Shown here one piece after another: positions 40,018 to 49,895 of a stretch of DNA of 64,000 nucleotides. Position 1 is the stretch's first letter; the number at the start of each line of letters is the position of its first letter. The stretch lies in NCBI RefSeq assembly GCF_900169525.1, contig NZ_LT821240.1:445684-509683 (forward strand). Reading direction: 5' to 3'. The notes beneath the pieces are model-generated. The model was given only the letters and a program-made list of their open reading frames with translations, was not told the DNA's origin and did no database searches. This stretch comes from Corynebacterium pacaense. GTDB lineage: Bacteria > Actinomycetota > Actinomycetes > Mycobacteriales > Mycobacteriaceae. The position numbers were made by a program, and so were the translations under genes.

Positions 40018-41414
40018 CGGACACAATGGAAAAAAACTATCCTTCGATACCCCTGCCGGAGAGGCAGGCGTGGCCGGCACTGGTTTCGCTGTGTATCGGG
40101 TTTTTCATGATCCTGTTGGATCAGACCATCGTCGCGGTGTCCACCCCTGCTCTCCAGGCGGACATGGGGGCCTCCTACAACGAGGTCATCTGGGTCACCT
40201 CGATCTACCTGCTGGCGTTCGCGGTTCCGCTGCTGATCACCGGCCGGCTCGGAGACAAGTACGGGCCGAAGAATGTCTATGCCGTGGGCATGGCACTGTT
40301 CACCCTGAGTTCCCTGGCCTGTGGTTTCGCACCGGGTATGGCCACACTGATCATCGCCCGCGGCTTCCAGGGGCTCGGCGCCGCGCTGCTGACGCCGCAG
40401 ACAATGGCCACTATCAACCGGATGTTCGCGGTCGAGCGCCGCGGAGCCGCGCTGGGGGTCTGGGGAACAACGGCGGGACTCGCCACCCTCACCGGGCCGA
40501 TCCTCGGCGGCGTGATCACCCAGACCTGGGGATGGCAGTGGGTGTTCTTCATCAACGTGCCCATCGGGGTCGCCTGTATCCTGGCCGTGCTGAAATACGT
40601 CCCCGACTTCCCTCCCCTGACGCGCCCCCTCGACCCACTGTCGGTGATCCTGTCGATCCTCGCGGTCTTTTCCATCGTCTTCGCCCTCCAGGAGGGCGAG
40701 GGTGCCGGATGGGCGCTGTGGATCTGGTTGCTGATGGCCGCGGGGCTGGGCTTCTTCGCCTGGTTCATTCATCAACAGGGCCGCGCCGATTCCAGGGGAA
40801 ACGACCCTCTGGTGCCCCTTGAGATGTTCCGCATCAGGAATTTCTCGCTGGGCAATATCAGCATCCTCGCCATGGGGTTCACCGTCGCCGGTACACCGCT
40901 GCCCATCATGCTGTACTTCCAGCAGGTCCATGGCCTGGAACCGATGCAGGCCGGAATGATGATGATCCCGCAGGCGCTGACCTCGGCGCTGTTGTCACCG
41001 TGGGTGGGCAAACTGGTGGATCGCTCACATCCCGGGCACCTGGCGGCGTTCGGGTTCGCGGCGATGGTGGTGTCCATCATCGGGCTCTCCACGGTCATGA
41101 TCCTGGATGCCTCAATGTGGTGGGCGTTGCTGCCGATGTTTGGCCTGGGCATCGGCAACAGCTTCGTGTGGGCACCGAACTCCCAGTCGACGATGCGGAT
41201 GCTGCCACTGAAGTTCATGGGTGCCGGTTCCGGGGTGTTCAACACGACGCGACAGATCGGGTCGGTCCTGGGCGCCGCCGCGATCGGTGCGGTACTCCAG
41301 TTCCGGATTGCCAGCGGTTCCGGTGGCGCCGCCTTCGGACAGGCCATTCTTCTCGCCGCGGTGGTGCTGTTGATCGGAGTGATCGCCTCCCTGCTGGCCA
41401 GACGCGTCTCCTAG
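39996..41414 (+). CDS. MFS drug-efflux transporter (EmrB/QacA, DHA2 family)
   Basis: A 472-residue membrane transporter. ATG 39996 overlaps the exonuclease gene by 22 bases; ATG 40026 (MEKNYPSIPLPERQAWP) is an equally good start. DHA2 features are FFMILLDQTIVAVSTPALQ in TM1, ITGRLGDKYGPKN after TM2, and motif C in GTTAGLATLTGPILGGVITQ. Probable substrates are lipophilic drugs or metabolites. Its stop overlaps that of the convergent MetE-like gene at CTAG. Confidence 0.92.
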
Positions 41415-42397
41415 ATGTGGTCCCGCTCCAGCATTTCCGCCACGCACCGCGCCATCCGATACGCCATGGCCGCATCCACCAGGGTTCCCCCGCCGATGCC
41501 CGTGCGCGGGTGAATATCAACACCGGTCCCCAGCAGTTGGGGATCCACACCCACCCGGGTGAACAGGCGCTCCACCTGCACCACCAGCGCGTGCGGCCGC
41601 TCCAGACGCTGGTCGACCTGCACCCCGGGGCGGGTGATTCCCAGCCCGATGCGGGTCCCTCCGGAGATCGTCTCACCAAAACCGTCGAGCTGCCGGTGCC
41701 CGTCGATCCGGTCCATGGTGACCTGGACGGTACGGGCACCGGACTGGCGCGCAATCTCCCACCGGGGCGCGGAACCACACAGGTTTAAGTAGGTGTCCTC
41801 AACATCGATCGTCGCGAAGACCTCATTGAGCCTTTCTGCGACGTCGGGGGCCGGCACCGCTGGTATCCGGTCGAAGTCGCTGGTGCCCGACAGGGCACCG
41901 GTGACGACCGTGGGAAGCTCGGGTTCGTCGAGCTGGATGCTGACGGGGGCGTCGAAACGCCTGCCCAGGTCCGCGACATGGGCGCGGATCCCGTGGATCA
42001 GCGCCTCCGTGAGATCACGCATCGCACCACGGTCGGTGAGCACCAGATGGCCGTTGGACATTTCAATCCTCGAGCCCAGGGTCCACGGTCCGACGACCTG
42101 GGCCTTGATTCTCCGGGCACCGCCCCAGACCTCCTCGCAGGTGTCCAGATCCAGTGCCAGGAGGTCGCCGGTACGGTGGCTGAACCGGCCGGGACGGGGG
42201 CTGATTCGCCATGACCGGGGTCCGCGATCGACGTTGATGGAGTCCAGGAGCCCGATGGTGCGCCCCACCATGTCGGCGCCCAGTCCACGGTCCGGCAGCT
42301 GCGGCACATGCGGGAACTCCCCTGTTTCACCCTGGATCACATCGGCGGCACCTGCGATAGAGGTCCCGGGCAGTTCGCCAAGGCCGTAGGCCACCAC
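41411..42397 (-). CDS. MetE-like (cobalamin-independent methionine synthase C-terminal) protein
   Basis: A 328-residue TIM-barrel protein related to the catalytic half of MetE and to mycobacterial Rv3015c. It opens with AYGLGELPGTSIAGAADVIQGE and has the LDEPELPTVV segment that corresponds to the methionine-site Asp region of MetE. By eye the zinc site is degraded: the HxC motif reads LNLCG, and no Cys is found where MetE has its final zinc ligand near the C-terminus. It may therefore use another substrate or metal site. It lies two bases downstream of mnmA on the same strand. Confidence 0.78.
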   Translation of the reverse strand: MVAYGLGELPGTSIAGAADVIQGETGEFPHVPQLPDRGLGADMVGRTIGLLDSINVDRGPRSWRISPRPGRFSHRTGDLLALDLDTCEEVWGGARRIKAQVVGPWTLGSRIEMSNGHLVLTDRGAMRDLTEALIHGIRAHVADLGRRFDAPVSIQLDEPELPTVVTGALSGTSDFDRIPAVPAPDVAERLNEVFATIDVEDTYLNLCGSAPRWEIARQSGARTVQVTMDRIDGHRQLDGFGETISGGTRIGLGITRPGVQVDQRLERPHALVVQVERLFTRVGVDPQLLGTGVDIHPRTGIGGGTLVDAAMAYRMARCVAEMLERDHI

Positions 42398-42399
42398 CG

Positions 42400-43497
42400 T
42401 CAGGACTCCGTACCGCAGATGGTGCCGGAACCCAGAACGATATCGCCCCCGGGATCCGGGAGATACAGCACAGCAGCCTGACCGCGGGCCACACCGGTCA
42501 GTGCCTCGTTCAGCCTGAGCACCATGTAATCTGCGCTCCGGTCGATGCTGGCATGGCAGGAGACGACACCGCCATGGGCGCGCACCTGGACCTCGCAGTC
42601 GATCTCGCCGTCCATGGCCGGATGGAGGAACTTCAGCCTGTCTGCGTGAATGGTGCCCACCTTGAGATTCTCCCGCGATCCGACGGTCACCGTTCCTGTG
42701 GCGGCATCGATGTCGGTGACGTATCTGGGCCGTCCATCGGCGGCTGGGGTCTTGATATCAAGTCCCTTGCGCTGACCGATGGTGAACTCGTGGACTCCGG
42801 CGTGCTCCCTGAGCGCGGTACCCTCCTGGTCCACGATCATCCCGGGGCGAAGACCGATGTGCCTGCCCAGGAATGCCTGGGTGTTGCCGTCGGGGATGAA
42901 GCAAATGTCATAGGAATCGGGCTTCTTGGCCACCGAGAAGCCCGCGGCGGCCGCCTCCCCGCGGATCTCCGGCTTGACGGTGTCCCCGACCGGGAACATG
43001 CAGTGCTCAATCTCGTGCGCACCGAGAACACCGAGGACATAGGACTGGTCCTTGTTCGGATCCACCCCACGGCGAAGATAGCCGTCGCCGCCGACGGTGT
43101 GCTGGGTCAGGCGGGCGTAGTGGCCGGTGACCACGGCATCGAAGCCCAACGCGATTCCCCGCTCGAGCAGGGCCGCGAACTTGATCTTCTCATTGCACCG
43201 CAGGCACGGGTTCGGGGTCTCCCCGATGGCGTAGGAATCGATGAAATCATCGATGACATCCTCCTTGAAACGATCGGAGAAGTCCCACACGTAGAACGGT
43301 ATGCCGAGCTTGTCGCAGACGCGGCGGGCGTCGGCGGAATCCTCCAGGGAGCAGCAGCCCCGAGATGATTCCCTCACCGTCTGCGGATCCCTGGACAGGG
43401 CGAGATGCACACCGATCACCTCGTGTCCGGCGGCGACCGCCCGGGCCGCCGCCACCGCGGAATCGACTCCGCCACTCATTGCTGCCAGAACCCGCAT
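42400..43497 (-). CDS. mnmA: tRNA-specific 2-thiouridylase
   Basis: A 365-residue ATP-pyrophosphatase that thiolates U34 of tRNA Lys, Glu and Gln. The PP-loop is SGGVDSAV at residues 8-15. The catalytic cysteines are Cys 98 in ETPNPCLRC and the one in [12 protein letters not shown] near residue 200. The sulfur donor is likely the cysteine desulfurase encoded 2.3 kb away; the two are neighbours in mycobacteria also. Confidence 0.96.
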   Translation of the reverse strand: MRVLAAMSGGVDSAVAAARAVAAGHEVIGVHLALSRDPQTVRESSRGCCSLEDSADARRVCDKLGIPFYVWDFSDRFKEDVIDDFIDSYAIGETPNPCLRCNEKIKFAALLERGIALGFDAVVTGHYARLTQHTVGGDGYLRRGVDPNKDQSYVLGVLGAHEIEHCMFPVGDTVKPEIRGEAAAAGFSVAKKPDSYDICFIPDGNTQAFLGRHIGLRPGMIVDQEGTALREHAGVHEFTIGQRKGLDIKTPAADGRPRYVTDIDAATGTVTVGSRENLKVGTIHADRLKFLHPAMDGEIDCEVQVRAHGGVVSCHASIDRSADYMVLRLNEALTGVARGQAAVLYLPDPGGDIVLGSGTICGTES

Positions 43498-43630
43498 GTT
43501 CTCCCCTCGCGTGAAAATGTTGTGTCCACCACTGCGACCCTTCTAAAGTCTCAACACGATAGCGTATCCCTGTGTTCCCGCAAAGCCCTAAACCATCCAC
43601 CGCATCCGCATTTTAAGGAAACCCACACCA

Positions 43631-44461
43631 GTGTCCTCCAGGCAGTCCTCCTCCCCCGTCGCCGGCACCTACCCCGGCGAGAAATGCGTGATCACGCTCG
43701 AGGAGGACAGCTTCCACCCCGGCGGCTGGCTGATCAGCGTCGATGGTGTCCCCAGTTCCCATATCGTCGTCGGCGAACCCCGGATCCTCGAGTTCGAGTA
43801 CATGCGCTGGATCGCGGTGGGCACCAGAGCCTTCGCCGATGATCTCCTCGACACCGAAAAGCTGCGCATCACCCATCTCGGTGGTGGGGCCTGCACCATG
43901 GCGCGCTTCTTCGCCGATGTCTACCCCACCTCGCGCAACACCGTGGTTGAACTCGACGGCGAGCTGGCACGACTTGCCAGGGAGTGGTTCGACATACCCA
44001 GGTCACCACGGGTGAAGATCCGCGTCGACGATGCCCGCACCGTCGCGGAATCCTTCGTCCCCGCCAGTCGCGACATCATCATCCGTGATGCCTTCGCCGG
44101 TGCGGAGACACCGCACGACCTCACCACGGTGGAGTTCTTCGAGCACTGCCACCGCGGCCTGGTACCCGGCGGTCTCTACGTGGCCAACTGTGGCGACCAT
44201 TCGGACCTGCGGGGTGCGAAGGCCGAGCTCGCCGGCATGCTCGAGGTCTTCGCGCACGCCGCGGTGATCGCGGATCCACCGATGCTCAAGGGACGCCGCT
44301 ACGGAAACATCATTCTCTTTGCCTCCGACGCCGAGCTTTTCGACGCCCGAACCGGTGACATCACACGGGAGCTGCTGTCCGGCGCGGTGCCCGCACAGCA
44401 CAGGGACGATGCCTGGGTCAGACGATTCATTTCGGGGGCCCGTCCCCGCCGTGATGCCTAG
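43631..44461 (+). CDS. Spermidine synthase-like methyltransferase-fold protein
   Basis: A 276-residue protein from GTG 43631, with TTAAGGA upstream. The Rossmann core has ITHLGGGACTMARFFADVYP and VVELDGELARLAREWFDIP, as in polyamine synthases; DAF in IIRDAFAGAETP sits where the catalytic Asp is expected. The polyamine-binding signature is incomplete, so it is better read as a spermidine-synthase-like protein of unknown product. Its stop overlaps that of the convergent HNH gene (CTAG, 44458-44461). Confidence 0.8.
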   Translation: MSSRQSSSPVAGTYPGEKCVITLEEDSFHPGGWLISVDGVPSSHIVVGEPRILEFEYMRWIAVGTRAFADDLLDTEKLRITHLGGGACTMARFFADVYPTSRNTVVELDGELARLAREWFDIPRSPRVKIRVDDARTVAESFVPASRDIIIRDAFAGAETPHDLTTVEFFEHCHRGLVPGGLYVANCGDHSDLRGAKAELAGMLEVFAHAAVIADPPMLKGRRYGNIILFASDAELFDARTGDITRELLSGAVPAQHRDDAWVRRFISGARPRRDA

Positions 44462-45648
44462 GCGTCACGGCGTCGCGCGCACCAGGCGTTCATTCTGTTC
44501 CGCAGGGTCTGTCCCCAGAGACCCGTCGGCATCTGCTCCGCGAAGGGGCCGACCGCCCGGGTGACAATCGGTTGGTTCATCGGCCCCACCCACCTCACCT
44601 CCCCGCAGCCGTTGAGTTCCGAGACGAATCTCTTATCGGATTTCATGTTGTGGTGGTGCTGGCACAGGCACACCAGGTTCCACATCGCGGTCGGCCCGCC
44701 CGCGGCCCATGCCACCACGTGATCCAATTGGCAACGGTCGGCGGGAACCCGGCATCCGGGGAAGCGGCAGTGACCGTCGCGTGCCATCACCGCGGCTCGC
44801 ATCTTCTCGCTCGGTCGGTACCGGGGTTCAACCGCTTTTTCCATTCCATCCAGGTCCACCACCTTCTTCAGTCTGGCCACCAGCTCCGCGGCGAGCAGGG
44901 GCGCCAGATGGCCGACTCCGGGCATCCATGAGGTCCCGTGCGTTCTGGGCGTATAGATGTACTGCGTGACCTGCACCGGGGCCTTCTGATCGAGGAAGGA
45001 GCGCAGCGCCTGCGTCAGGGTCAGCTTCCCCCTCGCAACTGTCCTGAGGGTATCGGCAAGTCGCCTGCCATCCACGGCCGCGAGCCGTCCCCGGATGCGC
45101 GTCACCCCGTCGCGGGTGTCAAACTCCAGGTATTCTCCATCCCGTTCGCTCCGTGGCCTCCTCGCCGCGAAGGAGGGATCGAGTTCCTTGATCCATTTGG
45201 TGATCAACTCCGCAAGGTCACTGGCCTGGATCATCTCCTCCCCGGCCACCCTGGGGGTCAACCGATCGACGATCCGCCCTTCCAGGATCGTCCAGATCGA
45301 CCTGTCCCCCTGGGAAACGGCCTTCATGATACGGGAGAGATAGGTGATGGTGACGTGGAACTTGGTCTCGACCAGCTCTTTCAACCTCGGCATGTGTGCC
45401 ACCAGATGCATGGCCTGAATCGCCCGGGTGATCTCCTGCCTTGACTGACCCGTCACCCGCAGCAGTTCACCGACCAGGGAATCCGCGTCGTGCTCGTCAT
45501 TGTCGAGCAGATACCGCCACTGGTGGTAGATGGATTTGTTGATGTCAACATTGACGAATGACTGCGCATTGGTGGGATCCTGATGGGAAAAGTAGACCTG
45601 TACGGACAAGGTGGCCGCCCCCTCGACATGTGTTCCAGCTATTGTCAT
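44458..45648 (-). CDS. DUF222/HNH endonuclease (13E12-like)
   Basis: A 396-residue protein from ATG 45648 (MTIAGTHVEGAATLSVQVYF). The N-terminal two-thirds is a helical DUF222-type region. The C-terminus has the complete HNH motif: CRFPGCRVPADRCQLDHVVAWAAGGPT, then NLVCLCQHHHNMKSD. Such proteins occur in many copies in actinobacteria, some inside mobile elements, and their function is unclear. No flanking repeats were seen. Confidence 0.88.
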   Translation of the reverse strand: MTIAGTHVEGAATLSVQVYFSHQDPTNAQSFVNVDINKSIYHQWRYLLDNDEHDADSLVGELLRVTGQSRQEITRAIQAMHLVAHMPRLKELVETKFHVTITYLSRIMKAVSQGDRSIWTILEGRIVDRLTPRVAGEEMIQASDLAELITKWIKELDPSFAARRPRSERDGEYLEFDTRDGVTRIRGRLAAVDGRRLADTLRTVARGKLTLTQALRSFLDQKAPVQVTQYIYTPRTHGTSWMPGVGHLAPLLAAELVARLKKVVDLDGMEKAVEPRYRPSEKMRAAVMARDGHCRFPGCRVPADRCQLDHVVAWAAGGPTAMWNLVCLCQHHHNMKSDKRFVSELNGCGEVRWVGPMNQPIVTRAVGPFAEQMPTGLWGQTLRNRMNAWCARRRDA

Positions 45649-45760
45649 CACACACGCTACGCACCGCGGTAGATATCCCACCACGTCAGATCAAACACCT
45701 GTTCGATTATGGAATCGGCCCCCACCTGCTACCCAGTCCAGAAATCCACTCGAACAGAGT

Positions 45761-46879
45761 TTAGAATGCCAGCCCTGCCAGGCGGGCCCTGGCCACCACG
45801 TCGGCGATGACGGCCAGAACGGCGTCCACATCCGCGGCGGTGGTGGTGTGTCCTAGGGTGAAGCGGATCGCACCACGGGCATCCGCCTCACTGACCCCCA
45901 TCGCCAGGAGGACATGGCTTGCCCTGTTGACGCCGTTGGAACATGCCGACCCCGTGGAGGCCTCGATACCGAGGGAATCAAAGAGCATGATCAGGCTGTC
46001 GCCCTCCGCCCCGGGAAAGGACAGGTGGACGTGGCCGGGCAGTGAAGGTTCGGTGGTGTGCACCACGACGTCGTCGACAAGCTCCACAATCCCACGGCGG
46101 AGTCGGTCCCTGAGGCCTCTCACCCTCGCGGCCCTCGCCTCCATCTCCGCCACCGCCTCGGCCAGTGCGGCCGCGGTGGCCGCGGCACCGGCGACATCGA
46201 CTGTCCCCGGGCGGATTCCACGCTCCTGCCCACCACCGTGCAGCACGGCCGAGGGCGCCGGCGTGCGTCGGGCCAGCAGCAGCCCCACCCCCCTGGGGCC
46301 ACCGAACTTGTGTGCGGAGGCCGCCAACGTGGTCACACCGAGCTCATCAAAGCGCACCGGCAGATGCCCCACCACCTGCACCGCGTCGACATGCGTCGGG
46401 GTGGGGCCGGCGGCACGGACAAACTCCGCGATGGGCTGGATCGCACCGGTCTCATTGTTCGCCCACATCATGGTGGCCAGTGCGGCGGGGGCGGCGAGCA
46501 GGTCGAAGGATGACACGCGACCGTCGGCACCGACCGGAAGCATCTCCAGTTCCGCACCGGGCAGTGCCTTCAGCGTCTCCAGGACCCCGGGATGCTCGAT
46601 CGGGGTTGATACCACCCGCGTTGAGGTCGATCCCGCATAGAGCCCCTGGACCGCCAGGTTATCGGCCTCGGTCCCGGAGGCGGTGAAGATCACCTCGATG
46701 GCCTCGCATCCGAGCAGCGAGGCGATCTGCTCACGCGAAGAATCGAGCGCACTCCTCGCGCGACGCCCGGAGCCGTACTGGCTCGCGGGATTTCGCGCAC
46801 CCGCGTGCTCCAGCCATGCCGAAACAGCCACCTGCCGCATCGGCGTGGTGGCTGCATGGTCGAGATAGGAGGAGTTCAT
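45761..46879 (-). CDS. Cysteine desulfurase (NifS/IscS family)
   Basis: PLP enzyme of 372 residues that mobilises sulfur from cysteine for tRNA thiolation and Fe-S clusters. MNSSYLDHAATTPM is the typical start; the PLP Lys is in SAHKFGGPRG near residue 195, and the mobile catalytic Cys loop is GSACSNGV near residue 325. It follows etfA after six bases in an etfB-etfA-desulfurase unit, and mnmA lies nearby. Confidence 0.95.
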   Translation of the reverse strand: MNSSYLDHAATTPMRQVAVSAWLEHAGARNPASQYGSGRRARSALDSSREQIASLLGCEAIEVIFTASGTEADNLAVQGLYAGSTSTRVVSTPIEHPGVLETLKALPGAELEMLPVGADGRVSSFDLLAAPAALATMMWANNETGAIQPIAEFVRAAGPTPTHVDAVQVVGHLPVRFDELGVTTLAASAHKFGGPRGVGLLLARRTPAPSAVLHGGGQERGIRPGTVDVAGAAATAAALAEAVAEMEARAARVRGLRDRLRRGIVELVDDVVVHTTEPSLPGHVHLSFPGAEGDSLIMLFDSLGIEASTGSACSNGVNRASHVLLAMGVSEADARGAIRFTLGHTTTAADVDAVLAVIADVVARARLAGLAF

Positions 46880-46885
46880 GTGAAC

Positions 46886-47839
46886 CTATTTACGCTTGTT
46901 GATCTCCTCGATCAACTGGGGCACGATCTCGAAGAGGTCACCCACGACACCCAGATCGGCGATCTGGAAGATAGGGGCGTCCTCATCATTGTTGATGACG
47001 ATGATCTTCCTCGCGGTCTGCATGCCGGAGGTGTGCTGGATCGCTCCCGATACGCCGAGCCCGATGTAGACATCCGGGGAGACGGTCACTCCGGTCTGAC
47101 CGATCTGGTAGGCACCGTCGTAGTACTCCAGATCAACTGCGTCACGGGTGGCACCTACGGCGCCTCCGAGGGCGTCGGCGAGCGGCTCCAGAACCTCACC
47201 GAAGTTCTCCGCACTTCCCACACCGCGACCCCCTGCGATGACCACCTTGGCGGCCGGCAGTTCGGGGCGATCGCCCCTGGTGGAGGGGCTGAAGCGGTTG
47301 ACGGTGACATCCTTCGCGGTGGCGACGGGAATGTCGAGGGTTGCCAGACGTGCGGTGGAGGCGACCTCGACGCCCTCCACCGCTCCCGCACGCAGGGTGT
47401 AGATCGGGGCGGCACCACCGACCGCGGCGGAGACCTCGATGGTGTCACCGAAGATGGAGTGCACGGCGGTGCGGTCCGCGTTGATGCCGACGACGTCGAT
47501 GAGCACGCCGGAGGCGAGCCGGGCCGCGAGCCGACCCGCGATCTCATTTCCCGAGGCGTTGGCGCTGATGATGATGGGTGCCGGGCTCTGCGCGGCGAGA
47601 ATGTGCAGGGCATCCACAGCCGGCAGGATCAGCCGGTTGTACACACCGGTGACCTCGACGGCGACAACATCGTCGGCCCCGATGGCACCGAGATCGGCCG
47701 CGACCGCGGTGGCGGTATCGGGTTCGCCGACGACCACCGCGGTGACCTCGCCGAACACCCGCGCGGCGGTGATCAGTTCCACCGTGACGGGATCCACGCG
47801 GCCCTCGATCTGCTCCACCAGTACATATGCGTTTGTCAT
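46886..47839 (-). CDS. etfA: Electron transfer flavoprotein alpha subunit
   Basis: A 317-residue FixB/EtfA that binds FAD and, with EtfB, passes electrons from acyl-CoA and other dehydrogenases to the respiratory chain. The C-terminal FAD domain is clear (VVIAGGRGVGSAENFGEVLE, GQTGVTVSPDVYIGLGVSGA, IVINNDEDAPIF). It lies 14 bases downstream of etfB. In mycobacteria the fixA-fixB pair is likewise near iscS and trmU. Confidence 0.95.
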   Translation of the reverse strand: MTNAYVLVEQIEGRVDPVTVELITAARVFGEVTAVVVGEPDTATAVAADLGAIGADDVVAVEVTGVYNRLILPAVDALHILAAQSPAPIIISANASGNEIAGRLAARLASGVLIDVVGINADRTAVHSIFGDTIEVSAAVGGAAPIYTLRAGAVEGVEVASTARLATLDIPVATAKDVTVNRFSPSTRGDRPELPAAKVVIAGGRGVGSAENFGEVLEPLADALGGAVGATRDAVDLEYYDGAYQIGQTGVTVSPDVYIGLGVSGAIQHTSGMQTARKIIVINNDEDAPIFQIADLGVVGDLFEIVPQLIEEINKRK

Positions 47840-47853
47840 AGTCCCTTACTCCT

Positions 47854-48636
47854 CTAGATCAGGTTCTCGGCAGCGAGGAAGTCAGCGATCTTCTCCGCCG
47901 CTCCATTGGCGGCGATGATCTCACCCTGGGTGCGCGTCGGTCGTTGGCTGGCCGCGGTCACGGCGGTCGATGCGTGCGCGAGTCCAACCTGTTCGGCGGA
48001 TACCCCCACATCGGCCAGGGACAGGTGCCGGATCTGCGCCTTCTTCGCCGCCATCATCCCCTTGAAATTGGGGAAACGGGGCTTGTCCGCCTTGTCCGTG
48101 ATCGAGATGATCGCCGGCAACGGCGCCTGGAGTTCGTAGATACCATAGTGGTCGATTCGCTGCCCGAGGATGTCCCTGCCCTCGATGTTCACCGAGGACA
48201 GGTTGGTCAGTGCGGGAAGCCCGCGGTACTCGGAGAGGATTCCCGGCAGTGCGCCGGTGGCGCCGTCCGAGGACGCGGCACCGGCAACCACGATCTCGAC
48301 CTCCCCCACCGCGTTGATTGCGTTGTTGAGCGCCCAGGCCGTTCCCAGGAGATCGGATCCCGCCAGAGCCTCATCGGTGAGCAGGACAGCCTCATCGACG
48401 CCCATCGCCAGGGCCTTGCGCAGCGCCTCCTCGGAGGAGGTGGGGCCCGCGCTCAGGGCGACGACGCGGTAGCCGGGATTGGCCTCCTTCAGTCGGAGCG
48501 CCTGCTCGACCGCAAACTCATTAATCTCATCGAGCACCTCGTCGACGCCCACCCGATCCAGGGTGAAATCAGCTTCGAGGGTCCGTCTGGACCAGGTGTC
48601 GGGAACACTTTTCACCAGCACCACGATTGTGGACAT
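47854..48636 (-). CDS. etfB: Electron transfer flavoprotein beta subunit
   Basis: A 260-residue FixA/EtfB; start ATG 48636 (MSTIVVLVKSVPDTW), with AAGGTGAG at correct spacing, rather than the GTG six bases upstream. The AMP-binding beta-subunit fold is seen in INEFAVEQALRLKE, VVALSAGPTSSEEALRKALAMG and VVAGAASSDGATGALPGILSE. It is the first gene of the unit and is preceded by a 12-bp tandem repeat in its leader. Confidence 0.95.
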   Translation of the reverse strand: MSTIVVLVKSVPDTWSRRTLEADFTLDRVGVDEVLDEINEFAVEQALRLKEANPGYRVVALSAGPTSSEEALRKALAMGVDEAVLLTDEALAGSDLLGTAWALNNAINAVGEVEIVVAGAASSDGATGALPGILSEYRGLPALTNLSSVNIEGRDILGQRIDHYGIYELQAPLPAIISITDKADKPRFPNFKGMMAAKKAQIRHLSLADVGVSAEQVGLAHASTAVTAASQRPTRTQGEIIAANGAAEKIADFLAAENLI

Positions 48637-48648
48637 CCACACTCACCT

Positions 48649-48672
48649 TTCTCACAACATTTCTCACAACAT
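48649..48672. repeat. 12-bp perfect tandem duplication upstream of etfB
   Basis: ttctcacaacat occurs twice without spacer (48649-48660, 48661-48672), 12-36 bases upstream of the etfB start on the minus strand, just beyond its ribosome site. It may be an operator pair, a replication-slippage product or part of the 5' UTR. Confidence 0.7.
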
Positions 48673-48752
48673 TGACGTTGATTTCCATGATACGCGGGAT
48701 TCCCGGTGGGCTCTTCCTGCGAAAACCACATAGACCATGCAGTCTAGCAGCA

Positions 48753-49895
48753 CTAGACCCCGTTCCACTGCCTCGGCCCGCAGATCAGCGCCACACCCCT
48801 GCTGCCGATCCGGGTGATCACCACCGCCATGGCACGCCCACCCTTGAGCGCCAGCTTCTTCCGCAGCCGATCGGGATCCACGTCCACCCCGCGCACCAGA
48901 ATCTCCACCGAACCCGCACCGTGCGCGGCCAGGGCGGCCCGCAGCCTTTTGATAGGCACCTCCTCAATGAACCTGAAGCCGCTTTCACCTGCGGGGATGC
49001 GGTCACCGGTGAGATAGGCGATGCGCTCATCAAGCATCCAGAGTTCCTCACGGGCCGCATAGTGTCGCAGCACCCCGGCACGCACGATCGCACCGTCGGG
49101 GTCGATGATGAAGGTTCCCGGCGCGCCCGCGCCCACGGAATCGTCGAGGGAGTCGGTGATCACATCGACGGAACCGGAGCGGATGACCACCGCCTCCCGC
49201 CTTCCCGGGAACAGATCTTCCGTGTACAGGCACGCCTCCTTGACCCCACCGTCGAGGCTGACGACGCTGACCAGACCCTCCCAGGTGGAGAAGTCGAGTC
49301 CGGGGGCGCACTTGACCGCCATGGGCGTCCCCCGCCAGGCGGAGATCAGCTCCGGCAGCGGGGGGTGCAGCTGCGCGGGATCGGTGATTCTGCGGCCGCC
49401 CGCCCGCCGTGCGGGATCGGCGATGACGACATCGGCGCGCACGCACGGGGTCAGCGCGTCGGCCCGGATGAGGCTACCGCCACCGAGGTTGTGGCGCGCC
49501 ATGAGGAGCCGGGAGAAGTCCAGGTCCGCGCCCACGTAGTCGAATCCGACCGCACCGAGTGCCGCCCCCTCCGTACCCACCGAACAGGTCACATCGGCGG
49601 CGGTGTGTCCGGTGCCCAGGGCGTCGACAAGCTTTCGCGCACGGTAGTCCGCGACCTCCGGAGGCGTGGCCTGCTGCGCCGATTCCCGGCACACCAGCCA
49701 GTCGGGGGGCAGTTTCCCCGACGAACGGGCCTGCAGCAGCTCGGCGACGGCGCGCCCACGGGCGCCGAAGGCCGTACGCAGCTTCTCGACGTCCGCGATG
49801 CTGCCCCGACGCATCGAGGGCAGCTCGGCGGAGGCCGCGGCGATCTGATCACTGTGCGCGATGAGAAAGCGCACTTCATCCGGGGTGAAGCTCAC
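48753..49895 (-). CDS. Class I SAM-dependent methyltransferase (THUMP-like C-terminus)
   Basis: A 380-residue protein starting with GTG directly after the Nudix stop (TAAGTG). The central SAM-binding fold is DVTCSVGTEGAALGAVGFDYVGADLD followed by DVVIADPARRAGGRRI, where the DPAR motif sits in place of the catalytic motif IV. The C-terminal region resembles THUMP-like RNA-binding modules of actinobacterial proteins. The substrate is probably an RNA, by inference only. Confidence 0.85.
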   Translation of the reverse strand: MSFTPDEVRFLIAHSDQIAAASAELPSMRRGSIADVEKLRTAFGARGRAVAELLQARSSGKLPPDWLVCRESAQQATPPEVADYRARKLVDALGTGHTAADVTCSVGTEGAALGAVGFDYVGADLDFSRLLMARHNLGGGSLIRADALTPCVRADVVIADPARRAGGRRITDPAQLHPPLPELISAWRGTPMAVKCAPGLDFSTWEGLVSVVSLDGGVKEACLYTEDLFPGRREAVVIRSGSVDVITDSLDDSVGAGAPGTFIIDPDGAIVRAGVLRHYAAREELWMLDERIAYLTGDRIPAGESGFRFIEEVPIKRLRAALAAHGAGSVEILVRGVDVDPDRLRKKLALKGGRAMAVVITRIGSRGVALICGPRQWNGV

